Of a DNA stretch of 64,000 nucleotides, positions 51,320-59,966 are shown piece after piece (the stretch's first letter is position 1; each line of letters opens with the position of its first letter). A model generated the notes under the pieces. That model saw only the letters and a program-made list of their open reading frames with translations, did not search any database and was not told the DNA's origin. Location: positions 177,711-241,710 of the forward strand of contig NZ_JNYZ01000008.1 in assembly GCF_000717335.1 (NCBI RefSeq), in the 5' to 3' direction. Origin of the DNA: Amycolatopsis jejuensis (lineage in GTDB: Bacteria; Actinomycetota; Actinomycetes; Mycobacteriales; Pseudonocardiaceae). The translations under genes were made by a program, and so were the position numbers.

Positions 51320-53623
51320 TCACTCCGACCGCAGAGTGTCCAATCTGGTCACCTGCCGCAGCAACGGCAAGGTAAGCGCGGTCACCAGCAGCACCGCCAC
51401 CACCGCCGCCCCGGCCAGCGCCGCCAGCACGCCGCCGTCCACCACCATCGGCAGGTTGGCGAGGCGCAGGATCGGCGCGGTCAGCCCGAGGCCCGCGGCG
51501 ACGGCGAGGACCACCCCGACCACCACCGGAACCGCGGTCTGCCACAACGATCCCCGCGCCAGCACCCCGAGCGGCACCCCGGCCGCGGACAGCGCCGCGA
51601 GTGGCCGCCGCCGTTCGCTGATCTGCTCGATCGACAGCATCAGCAGGCTCATCGCCGCCACCGCGAGCACGAACAGCGCCGCGGTGAGCAGGACGCCGCG
51701 GAACGTGTCCACCAGGTGCTGGTCCTGGCCGGAGATCTCGTTGTAGATGTTGCTTTCGCCGATCTCCGCGTGCCATTGGAGCGCACCCACCGCGTTGGCC
51801 ACCCGGTCGCTCACCGCCTGTGCGCCACCCGCGCCGCCGACGTAGAACTCCACCTTCGACGGCGGCAGCGTGGCCCCGCCCAGTGCACCGGGGGTGAGCA
51901 GCAGGTCTCCCCCGGCCGCCGGTGCGCCCTGCTCCGCGGGAAGCACCCGCAGTCCGGCCGGGACGGTCCATTCCGCCCCCTCGGCATACTGGCCGCGGAC
52001 GGCCACCCCGGTGAGCCGATGCGTGCCGGAAGGCACCGCGACCGGGTACCGGTCCGCCTGGACGAAGAACGCGTCACCGTTGCTGCAATCGCCGACATCG
52101 GCGTGTACCGCAAGGGCTGCACAATCCCCGATCCTCGCCGATACGTACCTGCCTTCGCTCTTGATCAGTACCTGCGCGACCCGGTGCACCCGGTCCAGAC
52201 CGTCCACTCCGGACAGCCGGGCGCGGACGTCGGCCTCGTGCCCGGTGTCCGTGCTCACCCGCACCGGCGCGGCCACCATGGCCTGCGGCAGCGGACGTGA
52301 CGCCGGACGGGAATCGCCGAGCGACGTGATCATGACCTGGGTCAGGATCGTGCCAGCCAGCACCACCACCAGCCCGGACACCACCCGGCTCGCCGTGCCG
52401 CTGTCGAGCTGCAGGCGGCGCACCGCGAGCTGCCACGACGGCGGCCCGCCACCCAGCTTGCCCACGATCCGCTCGACCGCCCACGGCAGCAGCGCCGCGG
52501 CCCCGATCAGGAGCAGCACACTGCCCGCGGCCAGCAGGAGCACCGAGAACTTGTCGCCGGACCCGGGGTCGGACAGCAGTGTCGCAAGCAGGAACACCAC
52601 GCCGCCCGCGGTGATGGCCCAGCGCCATCCCATCCGGCGGCGCACCGGTTTCCCCTGCCGCACCACGCCGAGCGGTTCGACGATCGTCCGCCGCAGCCCG
52701 AAAAGCGCCGAACCGACCGCGAGAGCGGGTACCGCCACCGCGATCAGCAGCACGAAGTACCACGGCGGCACGAAATCGTCGGCGAACACCCGGACCCCGA
52801 ACGGATGGACCTGCCCGATCAGCGGACGCAGCGAGAAGAACAACGTGCCGCCCACGACGAGCCCGAGCATCGCCCCGACAAGCGATTCCGCCGCCGCGAT
52901 CCGCTTCACCTGACCGGCGTCGACGCCCACGAGGCGCAGCGCGGCCAGCCGGCGTTCCCGTTGCGCCGCACCCATCCGCGACGCCGTGGTCACGAAAATC
53001 AGCAGCGGCAGCAGGAGAACCGCGGCGATCGGCGCGACCAGCACCAGCATGAGCGCGGACAGCCGGAACCCTTCGCCCGGCTCGCCGAACGCGTAGACCC
53101 GGTCGGCGCCGGGTCCTTCGGCCTCGAGCACCGAGACCGGCGTCCCGGCATACGCCATGAGGTCGCCCGCGTCGCCGACGCCTGCCTTCGCGATCTCGCC
53201 TGCCACCTGTCCGGGCAAGCGCGAGCGCAGGGCACCGCCTTCGGGCGAGGCCAGTTTTTCCGCCAGCGCAGGCGAAACGAAGAGCTCGCCTGGCGCGGGC
53301 AGCCGGTCGAGGCCCGGCGGCACCGGCGAGTTCGGGCCCGTCGCCGCGATCGACAGGACGTGCACCTCGTTGTCGCCGCTCCCCGGGTACCAGCCGTAGG
53401 AGAGCAGCGGCGCGACGCCCGGCCGTTCCCCGGTGTCCGGCCTCATCGCCGAGGCCCGGTCTGCCTTCGCGTCCATCAGGTGGCCGACCGACGCCGCGGG
53501 CAGCAGCACGGCGACCGCGAGGGCGATCCCGAACGCTGTCATCGCGAGCCGCAGCAGCGCCGCACCGGACATCCGGCCGCCCCCGACGGCAAGCCGGAGG
53601 CCCAGCGCCAGATCCCGGATCAT
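51320..53623 (-). CDS. FtsX-family ABC transporter permease
   Basis: The 767-residue protein has the two-module FtsX/MacB-like plan: an N-terminal helix, a large extracellular domain (about 30-190), a cluster of helices (LSALMLVLVAPIAAVLLLPL), a second extracellular part with a likely disulfide (IGDCAALAVHADVGDCSNGD) and C-terminal helices (LTAALFVLAVAAMSLLMLSI; VVAVLLVTALTLPLL). Such permeases export peptides, antibiotics or lipids or transmit force to cell-wall enzymes. It overlaps the ATPase stop by 4 bp. Confidence 0.88.
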   Translation of the reverse strand: MIRDLALGLRLAVGGGRMSGAALLRLAMTAFGIALAVAVLLPAASVGHLMDAKADRASAMRPDTGERPGVAPLLSYGWYPGSGDNEVHVLSIAATGPNSPVPPGLDRLPAPGELFVSPALAEKLASPEGGALRSRLPGQVAGEIAKAGVGDAGDLMAYAGTPVSVLEAEGPGADRVYAFGEPGEGFRLSALMLVLVAPIAAVLLLPLLIFVTTASRMGAAQRERRLAALRLVGVDAGQVKRIAAAESLVGAMLGLVVGGTLFFSLRPLIGQVHPFGVRVFADDFVPPWYFVLLIAVAVPALAVGSALFGLRRTIVEPLGVVRQGKPVRRRMGWRWAITAGGVVFLLATLLSDPGSGDKFSVLLLAAGSVLLLIGAAALLPWAVERIVGKLGGGPPSWQLAVRRLQLDSGTASRVVSGLVVVLAGTILTQVMITSLGDSRPASRPLPQAMVAAPVRVSTDTGHEADVRARLSGVDGLDRVHRVAQVLIKSEGRYVSARIGDCAALAVHADVGDCSNGDAFFVQADRYPVAVPSGTHRLTGVAVRGQYAEGAEWTVPAGLRVLPAEQGAPAAGGDLLLTPGALGGATLPPSKVEFYVGGAGGAQAVSDRVANAVGALQWHAEIGESNIYNEISGQDQHLVDTFRGVLLTAALFVLAVAAMSLLMLSIEQISERRRPLAALSAAGVPLGVLARGSLWQTAVPVVVGVVLAVAAGLGLTAPILRLANLPMVVDGGVLAALAGAAVVAVLLVTALTLPLLRQVTRLDTLRSE

Positions 53624-54306
53624 GCGACGAGTTCCCGGTCGACCGTGCGCCCGTCCCGCACCACGATCTCGCGGTCGGAATAGGCTGCAACCCTGGCCTC
53701 GTGCGTAACCAGCACCACCGCGGCGTTGGTCTCGCGGGCGGCTTCGGTGAGCATGCGCATGACCTTTTCGCCGTTGAGCGTGTCGAGCGCACCCGTCGGC
53801 TCGTCGGCGAACACCACCTTCGGCCCGGTCACGAGCGCCCGCGCCACCGCGACCCGCTGCGCCTGCCCACCGGACACGTCACCCGGACGCCGTTTCGCCA
53901 GCGGGTCGACCTCGAGGCGCGCCATCCAGTCCATCGCCTTCGCCTCGGCGGACTTGCGGTTCGCGCCGGTGAGCCGCAGCGGCAGCGCGACGTTCTCCAG
54001 GCACGACAGCTCCGGCACCAGCTGCCCGAACTGGAACACGAACCCGAACTCGGTGCGCCGCAACGCACTCCGGCCCTTGTCGTCCATGCCGACGAGGTCG
54101 CGACCCGCGTACTCGATGGTCCCCGAATCCGGCCGGACGATCCCGGCGAGACAGTGCAGCAGGGTCGATTTCCCCGAGCCGGACGAGCCCATGATCGCCA
54201 GCACCTCGCCCGGCGCCACCGCCAGCGCCGCCCCGTCGAGCGCCCGCGTCTGGCCGAACGACTTGGACAGCTTGCGCCCGACCAGCAATGGTCGTGAAGA
54301 GGCCAT
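53620..54306 (-). CDS. ABC transporter ATP-binding protein (LolD/MacB type)
   Basis: ATG 54306 gives 228 residues. Walker A IMGSSGSGKSTLL, Q-loop FVFQFGQLVPELS, signature DVSGGQAQRVAVARAL, Walker B VVFADEPTGALD and the H-loop LVTHEARVAAYSDR are all intact. It drives the FtsX-type permease next to it. The start overlaps the PadR stop by 4 bp, so regulator, ATPase and permease form one operon. Confidence 0.93.
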   Translation of the reverse strand: MASSRPLLVGRKLSKSFGQTRALDGAALAVAPGEVLAIMGSSGSGKSTLLHCLAGIVRPDSGTIEYAGRDLVGMDDKGRSALRRTEFGFVFQFGQLVPELSCLENVALPLRLTGANRKSAEAKAMDWMARLEVDPLAKRRPGDVSGGQAQRVAVARALVTGPKVVFADEPTGALDTLNGEKVMRMLTEAARETNAAVVLVTHEARVAAYSDREIVVRDGRTVDRELVA

Positions 54307-54827
54307 CAGCGCACCGCCTCCGCCAGCTCGTCGAGCCGCGCCGCGGTGAGCTCGAGCCACCGCAGGTCGGCCTCCAGATGGAAGAGCGCGTGGTCGCAGA
54401 TCAGCCGGTCGGCGAGGTCACCGTCGACCTTGCGCCGGGTGAGCTCGCGCATGACCTTGAGGTGCTCGGACCGCTGCACGTCGAGCAGGTCGGTGGCACT
54501 CCGGCCGGACAACAGCGCGAGGACCACCTTGGTGTACAGCGTGTTCTGCAGATACGGCTCCGGGCTTTCCGGCGTGCGAAGCCACTTCTCGACGTCGGTG
54601 ACCCCCGCGTCGGTGATGGTGTAGCGCTTCCGCTCCGGCCCGTCGCCGCTCTCGACCCCGGCCACCTCGACCATGCCGCCCTTCAACAGGCGCGACAACG
54701 TCGAGTAGACCTGACCGTAAGCCACCGGCCGCCCGTGACCGAACTGCTCGTCGTACGCCCGCTTGAGGTCGTACCCATGCCGCGGGCCCGATTCGAGCAA
54801 CGCGAGCAACGTGTGTGAAACCGACAT
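54306..54827 (-). CDS. PadR-family transcriptional regulator
   Basis: ATG 54827 opens MSVSHTLLALLESGPRHGYD, the canonical PadR start; the longer frame has no family support. The winged helix continues with QVYSTLSRLLKGGMVEVAGV, ERKRYTITDAG, and a C-terminal dimerisation helix region. It leads the operon for an ABC exporter, typical for ligand-released self-repression. Repeated GTATAC words upstream are the likely operator. Confidence 0.9.
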   Translation of the reverse strand: MSVSHTLLALLESGPRHGYDLKRAYDEQFGHGRPVAYGQVYSTLSRLLKGGMVEVAGVESGDGPERKRYTITDAGVTDVEKWLRTPESPEPYLQNTLYTKVVLALLSGRSATDLLDVQRSEHLKVMRELTRRKVDGDLADRLICDHALFHLEADLRWLELTAARLDELAEAVR

Positions 54828-54873
54828 ACCCCTGTTTCCCTCCTTGTCCCCGTGCACCGGGGATGAGAGGGAC

Positions 54874-54904
54874 TATACCGGACGCGTATACCTTGAGTGT
54901 ATAC
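54874..54904. promoter_or_regulatory. Candidate PadR operator with repeated GTATAC words
   Basis: TATAC at 54874, GTATAC at 54886 and GTATAC at 54899, 12-13 bp apart, in an AT-rich patch about 50 bp before the PadR start. TATAC-N7-GTATA is an inverted pair. Confidence 0.5.
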
Positions 54905-54961
54905 CCCGGCAGAATAGCGCGTTTCGCCAGGTCAGCGGCAGTCAGCGGCAGTCAGGGGGTG

Positions 54962-55020
54962 AAGTCCGTGAAGGGAACCATCACGGAATCTGATTCCCTC
55001 ATGGTTCCCTTCACGGACTT
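54962..55020. repeat. Dispersed palindrome, copy 3 (opposite orientation)
   Basis: Perfect 20-bp arms (54962-54981 and 55001-55020, core GTGAAGGGAACCAT) flank a 19-bp centre holding GGAATC-T-GATTCC, the same nested centre as in copy 2 but in reverse. Confidence 0.9.
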
Positions 55021-55039
55021 GGACGACCGCAAGGCCTTG

Positions 55040-55165
55040 GGTGGCATCCGGTTCGGGGATGACCTGCTGGCGGCGGCTGCGGGACTGGAACGACATCCAC
55101 GAGGCCTTCCTGAGCCTGGCCTGCGGCATCATCTGCTGGCGCCGCCTACGAAACCTCTCATTGAG
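55040..55165 (+). pseudogene. Internally deleted IS5-family transposase remnant
   Basis: One frame reads SGSGMTCWRRLRDWN directly followed by DIHEAFLSLACGIICWRRLR. The first is a block near the N-terminus of IS5-type transposases (G-M-T-C-W-R-R-L-R-D-W), the second a block from their C-terminus. Most of the enzyme, including the DDE centre, is absent. No start or inverted terminal repeats of an IS remain; palindromic repeats lie on both sides. Confidence 0.7.
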
Positions 55166-55174
55166 GTGGGAGTT

Positions 55175-55240
55175 CTTAGCTGTCCGTGATGGTTCCCTTC
55201 ACGGACTCTTAGCTGTCCGTGAAGGTTCCCTTCACGGACC
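55175..55240. repeat. Two tandem 33-bp repeats with palindrome arms, at the DeoR 3' end
   Basis: CTTAGCTGTCCGTGA opens each unit (55175 and 55208). Units differ by two bases. The second forms an 11-bp stem GTCCGTGAAGG / CCTTCACGGAC with loop TTC, adjacent to the DeoR stop codon. It may act as that operon's terminator. Confidence 0.85.
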
Positions 55241-56052
55241 TACACGACGTGGACCTGCATCCCGCTGTCGCGCAGGGCGTCGAGTTCCTCGGGGTCGGCG
55301 GCGGAGTCCGTGACGAGCACGTCCACCGCGGTCGTCGGGGCGATTGCCGTGAAGCCGCGGCGGCCGATTTTGCTCGAATCGGCGACCACGATCGTCTGGC
55401 GCGCGCGTTCGATCAGCACAGTGCCGATCTCCGCGACCAGCTGGTGCGGCGTCGTGAGCCCCTCAGCGGCGCTGAGGCCGTCGCAGCCGACGATGGCGAC
55501 GTCGGCGCTGATGGTGCGCAGCGATTCGACCGCCTGCGGTCCGACGAATGCCATGTAACTGGGCAGGTACAGGCCACCGACCGCGACGAGATGGGCGTCG
55601 GCCCAGCCGCTCACGGTGTTGATCACCGGCAGGGACGGCGTGACCACCGTGAGAGTGGCCTGCTGCTCCTCCGACAGCGCGTCGGCGACCCGCGCCACCG
55701 TGCTGCCGGAGTAGAAGAACGCAGTACGGGCGCTGTCCAGCAACTGGACCGCGGCACGGGCGATCCGCGTCTTCTCCTGGACGTGCCGCTGCTGCAGGTC
55801 GAGGTACCGACGCGGCGCGTGCTGGGTTCGCGCGCGCGTCGCACCGCCCCGTACCCGCGTGATGAGCCCTTCCTCCGCCAGCGAGTTCAGGTCGCGGCGC
55901 AGCGACATTTCGGTGAGCCCGAACTCGGCGCTGAGATCCTTGATGGTGACGAAATCCGTCTCGTCGAGCCGGTCGAGGATCCACTGGCGCCGCACCTGCG
56001 GCGTCGCGCGCGTGTCGTCCTCGCCGGTCTCCGGGTTCAGCGTCGTGTTCAT
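55240..56052 (-). CDS. DeoR-family regulator of the catabolic operon
   Basis: The 270-residue protein has the DeoR helix-turn-helix (RRQWILDRLDETDFVTIKDL, then LTEMSLRRDLNSLAEEGLIT) and the sugar-phosphate sensor domain (FFYSGSTVARVADAL; VVTPSLPVINTV; VVADSSKIGRRGF). It is the last gene of the seven-gene leftward operon, 29 bp after the aldehyde dehydrogenase. Such regulators sense a phosphorylated intermediate made by the operon. A 10-bp word (TTCGAACAGT) at its start codon also occurs in the main operator at 62200. Confidence 0.9.
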   Translation of the reverse strand: MNTTLNPETGEDDTRATPQVRRQWILDRLDETDFVTIKDLSAEFGLTEMSLRRDLNSLAEEGLITRVRGGATRARTQHAPRRYLDLQQRHVQEKTRIARAAVQLLDSARTAFFYSGSTVARVADALSEEQQATLTVVTPSLPVINTVSGWADAHLVAVGGLYLPSYMAFVGPQAVESLRTISADVAIVGCDGLSAAEGLTTPHQLVAEIGTVLIERARQTIVVADSSKIGRRGFTAIAPTTAVDVLVTDSAADPEELDALRDSGMQVHVV

Positions 56053-56081
56053 TCGAACAGTCTACTGAACACCCGGGCGAT

Positions 56082-57533
56082 TCATCGGACGGTCAGCCAG
56101 ATGGTCTTCAGCTCGGTGTACTGCTCCAGCGCTTCGACGCCGTTGTCGCGGCCGCCGAAGCCGGACCTGCGGTAGCCGCCGAACGGGGTGGTGATGTCCC
56201 CTTCGCTGTAGCCGTTGACGGCGACCGTCCCGGCGCGGATGCCCCGCGCCATCCGGACCGCGACGTCGATGTCTCGGGACCACACAGTCGCGGCGAGCCC
56301 GTAATCGGTGTCGTTGGCCATCTTCAGCGCCTCGGCCTCGTCGGTGAACGACTGGACCGTGACGACCGGGCCGAAGATTTCTTCGCGCGCCACAGCCATG
56401 TCGGAACGCACGTCGTCGATCACGGTGGCCCCGACGTACCAGCCGCCGGTCTCTTCGAGCATCCGTTCGCCGCCGGTGACGACAGTGGCACCCGCCTCGC
56501 GCGCGCCGTCCACGTAATCGAGGACCCGCTTGAGCGCGTCCGGTTCGATGAGCGGCCCGAGCGTTGTCCGCACACTCGCCGGAGTGCCAACCCGCCACGT
56601 GCGCGCCTGTTCGGCCAAGGCCGCCACGAACTCGTCCTTCAGCGACGCGTGCACCAGGATGCGGGAACCGGCACTGCAATTCTGCCCGGCATTCCAGAAC
56701 GCGGCATTGGCGAGGTCGGCGGCGACGGCATCGAGCCGGTCGCCGCAGTCGGCGAGGACGATCTGCGGGCTCTTCCCGCCGCATTCGAGCACGATCTGCT
56801 TGAGGTTGCTGTCGGCCGCGTACCGCAGGAACTCCCGGCCGACCGCGGTCGACCCGGTGAAGGTGACCACGTCGACATCCGGATGCCGCCCGAGCGCCTG
56901 CCCGGCGACGGGCCCGAGGCCCGGCACCACGTTGAACACCCCGTCCGGTACCCCTGCCTCGGCGGCGAGCTCGGCAATCCGCAACGTGGTCAGCGACGCG
57001 AGTTCAGGCGGCTTTACCACCACGGAATTACCCGCGGCGAGCGCCGGTCCGAGCTTCCAGGCCAGCATCGCGGCCGGGAAGTTCCACGGCAGCACGGCAC
57101 CGACCACGCCGATCGGCTCGCGCACGATCAGCCCGAGGTGCCCGGGGCCGGTCGGCGACACCTTGCCGAAGACCTTGTCGATGGCCTCGGCGTACCACCT
57201 GAGTGTGGTGACCACGTCCGGCAGATCGAATTCCCGGCACGCGGTGATGGGTTTGCCCGCATCCGCCGATTCGAGCGTGGCCAGTTCTTCCGCGTGCGAT
57301 TCGATGAGGTCGGCCAGCCGGAGCAGGACCCGTTTGCGCTCGGCCGGGGCGGCGTCGCGCCAGCTGCCGTTGTCGAAGGCGGCTCGGGCGGCCGACACGG
57401 CTCGGTCGACGTCGGCCGGACCGCATGCGGCCACCTGCGCGAGGACCCGGCCGGTGCCCGGCGCGCGGCTGTCGAAGGTCGCTCCGTCGGCCGCGTCGGA
57501 GAACGTCCCGGCGATGAAAGCCTGGGTGATCAT
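56082..57533 (-). CDS. NAD(P)-dependent aldehyde dehydrogenase
   Basis: ATG 57533 (MITQAFIAGTFSDAADGATF) gives 483 residues. Motifs are VLPWNFPAAMLAWKLGPALA, FTGSTAVGREFLRYA, the base in LECGGKSPQIV, and the nucleophile cysteine in AGQNCSAGSRILV. EEIFGPVVTV is typical of broad-range and aminoaldehyde/betaine dehydrogenase-like enzymes. In this operon it would oxidise the aldehyde released by the class II aldolase, or an aldehyde released by the flavin dehydrogenase. It lies 7 bp after the kinase stop. Confidence 0.93.
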   Translation of the reverse strand: MITQAFIAGTFSDAADGATFDSRAPGTGRVLAQVAACGPADVDRAVSAARAAFDNGSWRDAAPAERKRVLLRLADLIESHAEELATLESADAGKPITACREFDLPDVVTTLRWYAEAIDKVFGKVSPTGPGHLGLIVREPIGVVGAVLPWNFPAAMLAWKLGPALAAGNSVVVKPPELASLTTLRIAELAAEAGVPDGVFNVVPGLGPVAGQALGRHPDVDVVTFTGSTAVGREFLRYAADSNLKQIVLECGGKSPQIVLADCGDRLDAVAADLANAAFWNAGQNCSAGSRILVHASLKDEFVAALAEQARTWRVGTPASVRTTLGPLIEPDALKRVLDYVDGAREAGATVVTGGERMLEETGGWYVGATVIDDVRSDMAVAREEIFGPVVTVQSFTDEAEALKMANDTDYGLAATVWSRDIDVAVRMARGIRAGTVAVNGYSEGDITTPFGGYRRSGFGGRDNGVEALEQYTELKTIWLTVR

Positions 57534-57540
57534 GGCGCTC

Positions 57541-59025
57541 CTAGTTCTTGAAGGCAGGGAAGATCTCGCCCCGGGTTTGCTCCCACTGCGCGCGCAGCCG
57601 GGCGTACTCGGCGACACCGCCGGGGTCGGGCCGGACGACTTCGCCGAGTTCGACGACCGCGCCGACGGCCTCGTGCGCGGTGGCGAACGCGCCGGTGGCC
57701 AGTCCGGCGAGGATCGCGGCGCCGATGGCGGGTGCCTCCACGCGCAGGGCCGGGATCAACGGGTGATCGAGGACGTCGGCCTTGATCTGGTTCCACAGCG
57801 CACTGCGCGCCTCGCCGTCGGAAATCGTCAAGGACTCCGCAGGCAGCCCGCGAGACCGGACCAGGTCGAGCAGCGCCGGATACTGGTACGCGATCCCTTC
57901 GACGGTGGCCCGGACGAAATGCGGAAGCCGGTGGTGGCTGCCGATCCCGTGGAACACGCCACGCACGGAGTCGTCGAGTACCGGGACCGTCGCGCCTTCC
58001 ACGTAAGGGAAACAGAGCAGCCCGTCGGCGCCGCGGCCGGTACGCGCAGCCTCCTCGATCAGCTGCTCGTACGGCACCCCGCAGGCGAAGGCGTCCCGCA
58101 GCCACCGCAGGGTCGTCCCCGGCCCGACCGCCACCATCTCGTGCAGGTAGCGACCGGGAACCACGTGCGGCATCAGCCCGACCACGCCGGTCGGGTCGAA
58201 CACCGGCCGCTCGGCCACCGCACGCCAGCTCAGCGACGACCCGGTGCCGATGCTGCCCGCCCCGGGGTCGATCACGCCCGAGCCGAGCGCCGCGCACGGG
58301 TCGTCCCCGCCGCCGGCCACCAGGACAGTTCCCGGCACCAGGCCGATCTCGGCCGCGGCCGGCCCGAGCACCGCCCGCGGTTCCCATGGCTGGTACCGGA
58401 CGTCGGGCAGGATTTCGCGGGGAATCCCGGCGTCGGTACACAATTCCTCGCTCCAGGTCCCGGTGCGCCAGTCGTTGAGGACGCTGCGGGTCGGCCCGGT
58501 CGGGTCGGTGCCGACGTCGCCGGTGAGCACGAACGCCAGGTAGTCCTTGGGCTGCACGGCATACCGGACCCTGGCCCAGACGTCCGGCTGGTGTGTCTTC
58601 GTCCAGGCGAGGTTCGCGAGGACGAGGCCGGGAATCGGCAGGGTGCCGCTGCGGTCGATCAGCCGCTCGCGGCCCAGCCCGTCGTACAGCGCCGTGGTTT
58701 CCGCTGGGTCCCGGCGATCGGACCAGTGGATGCACGGCGCGAGCACGGTGCCGTCCGCGTCGAGGAGCACCGCGATGTCGCGCTGCCCGGCGAGGCACAG
58801 CGCCGCCACCTCGCCGGGCCGGACTCCCGCCGTGGCAAGCACTTCCGGCACTGCTGTCGCCAGTGCGCGGTACCAGTCGCGCGGATCGTTCTCCGCGTGG
58901 CCCGGCTGCGGGCGGTGCATCGGGTAACTGTGTTCGGCGATCGCGACGACCCCGCGGTCCGGGTGCAGCAGCGCGGCTTTGAGCGCGGAGGACCCGACGT
59001 CGGCGCCGATGACGTAGGAACTCAT
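57541..59025 (-). CDS. FGGY-family carbohydrate kinase (xylulokinase-like)
   Basis: The 494-residue protein begins IGADVGSSALKAALLHPDRG, the phosphate-1 motif of FGGY kinases. It also has CIHWSDRRDPAET with the catalytic Asp expected near ILPDVRYQPW, and a C-terminal domain (GDDPCAALGSGVIDPGAGSI). Family members phosphorylate ketoses or polyols on a terminal hydroxyl. It overlaps the aldolase stop (ATGA). Confidence 0.9.
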   Translation of the reverse strand: MSSYVIGADVGSSALKAALLHPDRGVVAIAEHSYPMHRPQPGHAENDPRDWYRALATAVPEVLATAGVRPGEVAALCLAGQRDIAVLLDADGTVLAPCIHWSDRRDPAETTALYDGLGRERLIDRSGTLPIPGLVLANLAWTKTHQPDVWARVRYAVQPKDYLAFVLTGDVGTDPTGPTRSVLNDWRTGTWSEELCTDAGIPREILPDVRYQPWEPRAVLGPAAAEIGLVPGTVLVAGGGDDPCAALGSGVIDPGAGSIGTGSSLSWRAVAERPVFDPTGVVGLMPHVVPGRYLHEMVAVGPGTTLRWLRDAFACGVPYEQLIEEAARTGRGADGLLCFPYVEGATVPVLDDSVRGVFHGIGSHHRLPHFVRATVEGIAYQYPALLDLVRSRGLPAESLTISDGEARSALWNQIKADVLDHPLIPALRVEAPAIGAAILAGLATGAFATAHEAVGAVVELGEVVRPDPGGVAEYARLRAQWEQTRGEIFPAFKN

Positions 59026-59717
59026 GCCGACGGGACGGGCTCCGGCGCGGGCAGCGGCTCCGGCGCGCCGGGGAACTGGGCCCGCCAATAGGAAGCGATC
59101 CACTCGACCTGCGGCGCCGGGAGCTCGTGCACCTCGCCGAGCTGGCGCAGCGTCAGGTACACCTCGCAGGCCCCCTCGACCACGGACGCGGTGTGGAACG
59201 CGTGCTCCAGATCGGCCCCGACGGCGAGAAGCCCGTGGAAACGCAGGAAAGTCGCGCCGCGGTCGCGGAGTGCGTCCTCGGTGTAGTCGGCCATCTGGTC
59301 GGTTTCCGGTTGCGAGTACGGCGAGGTGCGCACGGCGCCACCGGTGGCCTCGACGAGCCCGGTGAGGATCGGCGGCAGGGTCCAGCCGAGGTTCGCCATG
59401 GTCATCACCGCCTTGCCGTGGGTGTGCACGATCGCGCCCACCTCGGGACGGCGCTGGTGGATGAGCGTGTGCATGGCGACCTCGGAGGTCGGTTCCTTGC
59501 GGCCGTCGACGATCCGGCCGTCGAGGGTGACGATGGTGATGTCTTCGGGTTCGAGGAAGTCGTACTGGGTCGAGGTCGGCGTCACGGCCAGCAGGCCGGG
59601 TTCGCCGGGCATGCGCATGCTGATGTTGCCTGCGGTGGAGTACACCAGCCGCTCGCTCTGCAGCTTGCGGGCGAAGGTGATGATTTTCCGGCGGGTTTCG
59701 AGCCACACGTCGGGCAC
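59022..59717 (-). CDS. Class II aldolase/adducin-family protein
   Basis: The 231-residue product has STAGNISMRM with the phosphate-binding Gly-Asn, Glu-His motif SEVAMHTLIHQRRP, zinc ligands in HTHGKA and FHGLLAVG. It resembles fuculose-/rhamnulose-phosphate aldolases and ribulose-phosphate epimerase relatives. It would cleave a phosphorylated ketose to DHAP and an aldehyde. It sits between the kinase and the small membrane protein. Confidence 0.9.
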   Translation of the reverse strand: MPDVWLETRRKIITFARKLQSERLVYSTAGNISMRMPGEPGLLAVTPTSTQYDFLEPEDITIVTLDGRIVDGRKEPTSEVAMHTLIHQRRPEVGAIVHTHGKAVMTMANLGWTLPPILTGLVEATGGAVRTSPYSQPETDQMADYTEDALRDRGATFLRFHGLLAVGADLEHAFHTASVVEGACEVYLTLRQLGEVHELPAPQVEWIASYWRAQFPGAPEPLPAPEPVPSA

Positions 59718-59741
59718 GGGGATTCCTTTCGGGACAGACGG

Positions 59742-59966
59742 TCAGGACCGGGTACGCCGCACCGCGAACGCGGTGACGGCCACGACGCCGAAGACGGCGA
59801 GAGCAGGCCGGGCGAGCAGGCGGGCGAGCGCGGGCAGGTCGGCGGCGGCGATCTCGACCCGCGCGGGCCACGCGCCCATCACGCCATCGATCGCGACGGT
59901 GGTGCCGTGACGGGAGATCCGCCGTGGTTCGAACGGGAGTTCCCCGATCGGTGAGCTGACTTTCAT
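59742..59966 (-). CDS. Small protein with C-terminal membrane helix
   Basis: ATG 59966 overlaps the upstream stop (ATGA), giving 74 residues. The N-terminal 50 residues are soluble (SSPIGELPFEPRRISRHGTT, then VMGAWPARVEIAAADLP) and a hydrophobic helix with an Arg tail ends it (PALAVFGVVAVTAFAVRRTR). The place is that of a third subunit in multi-subunit flavin dehydrogenases, but the usual cysteines of DUF1667 or BFD proteins are absent. A membrane anchor for the dehydrogenase is a reasonable guess. Confidence 0.6.
   Translation of the reverse strand: MKVSSPIGELPFEPRRISRHGTTVAIDGVMGAWPARVEIAAADLPALARLLARPALAVFGVVAVTAFAVRRTRS

Noticed and set aside
55041..55313. 90-residue plus-strand ORF as a functional small gene
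   Set aside because: It is a fusion of two transposase blocks read on through palindromic repeats, with no ribosome site.
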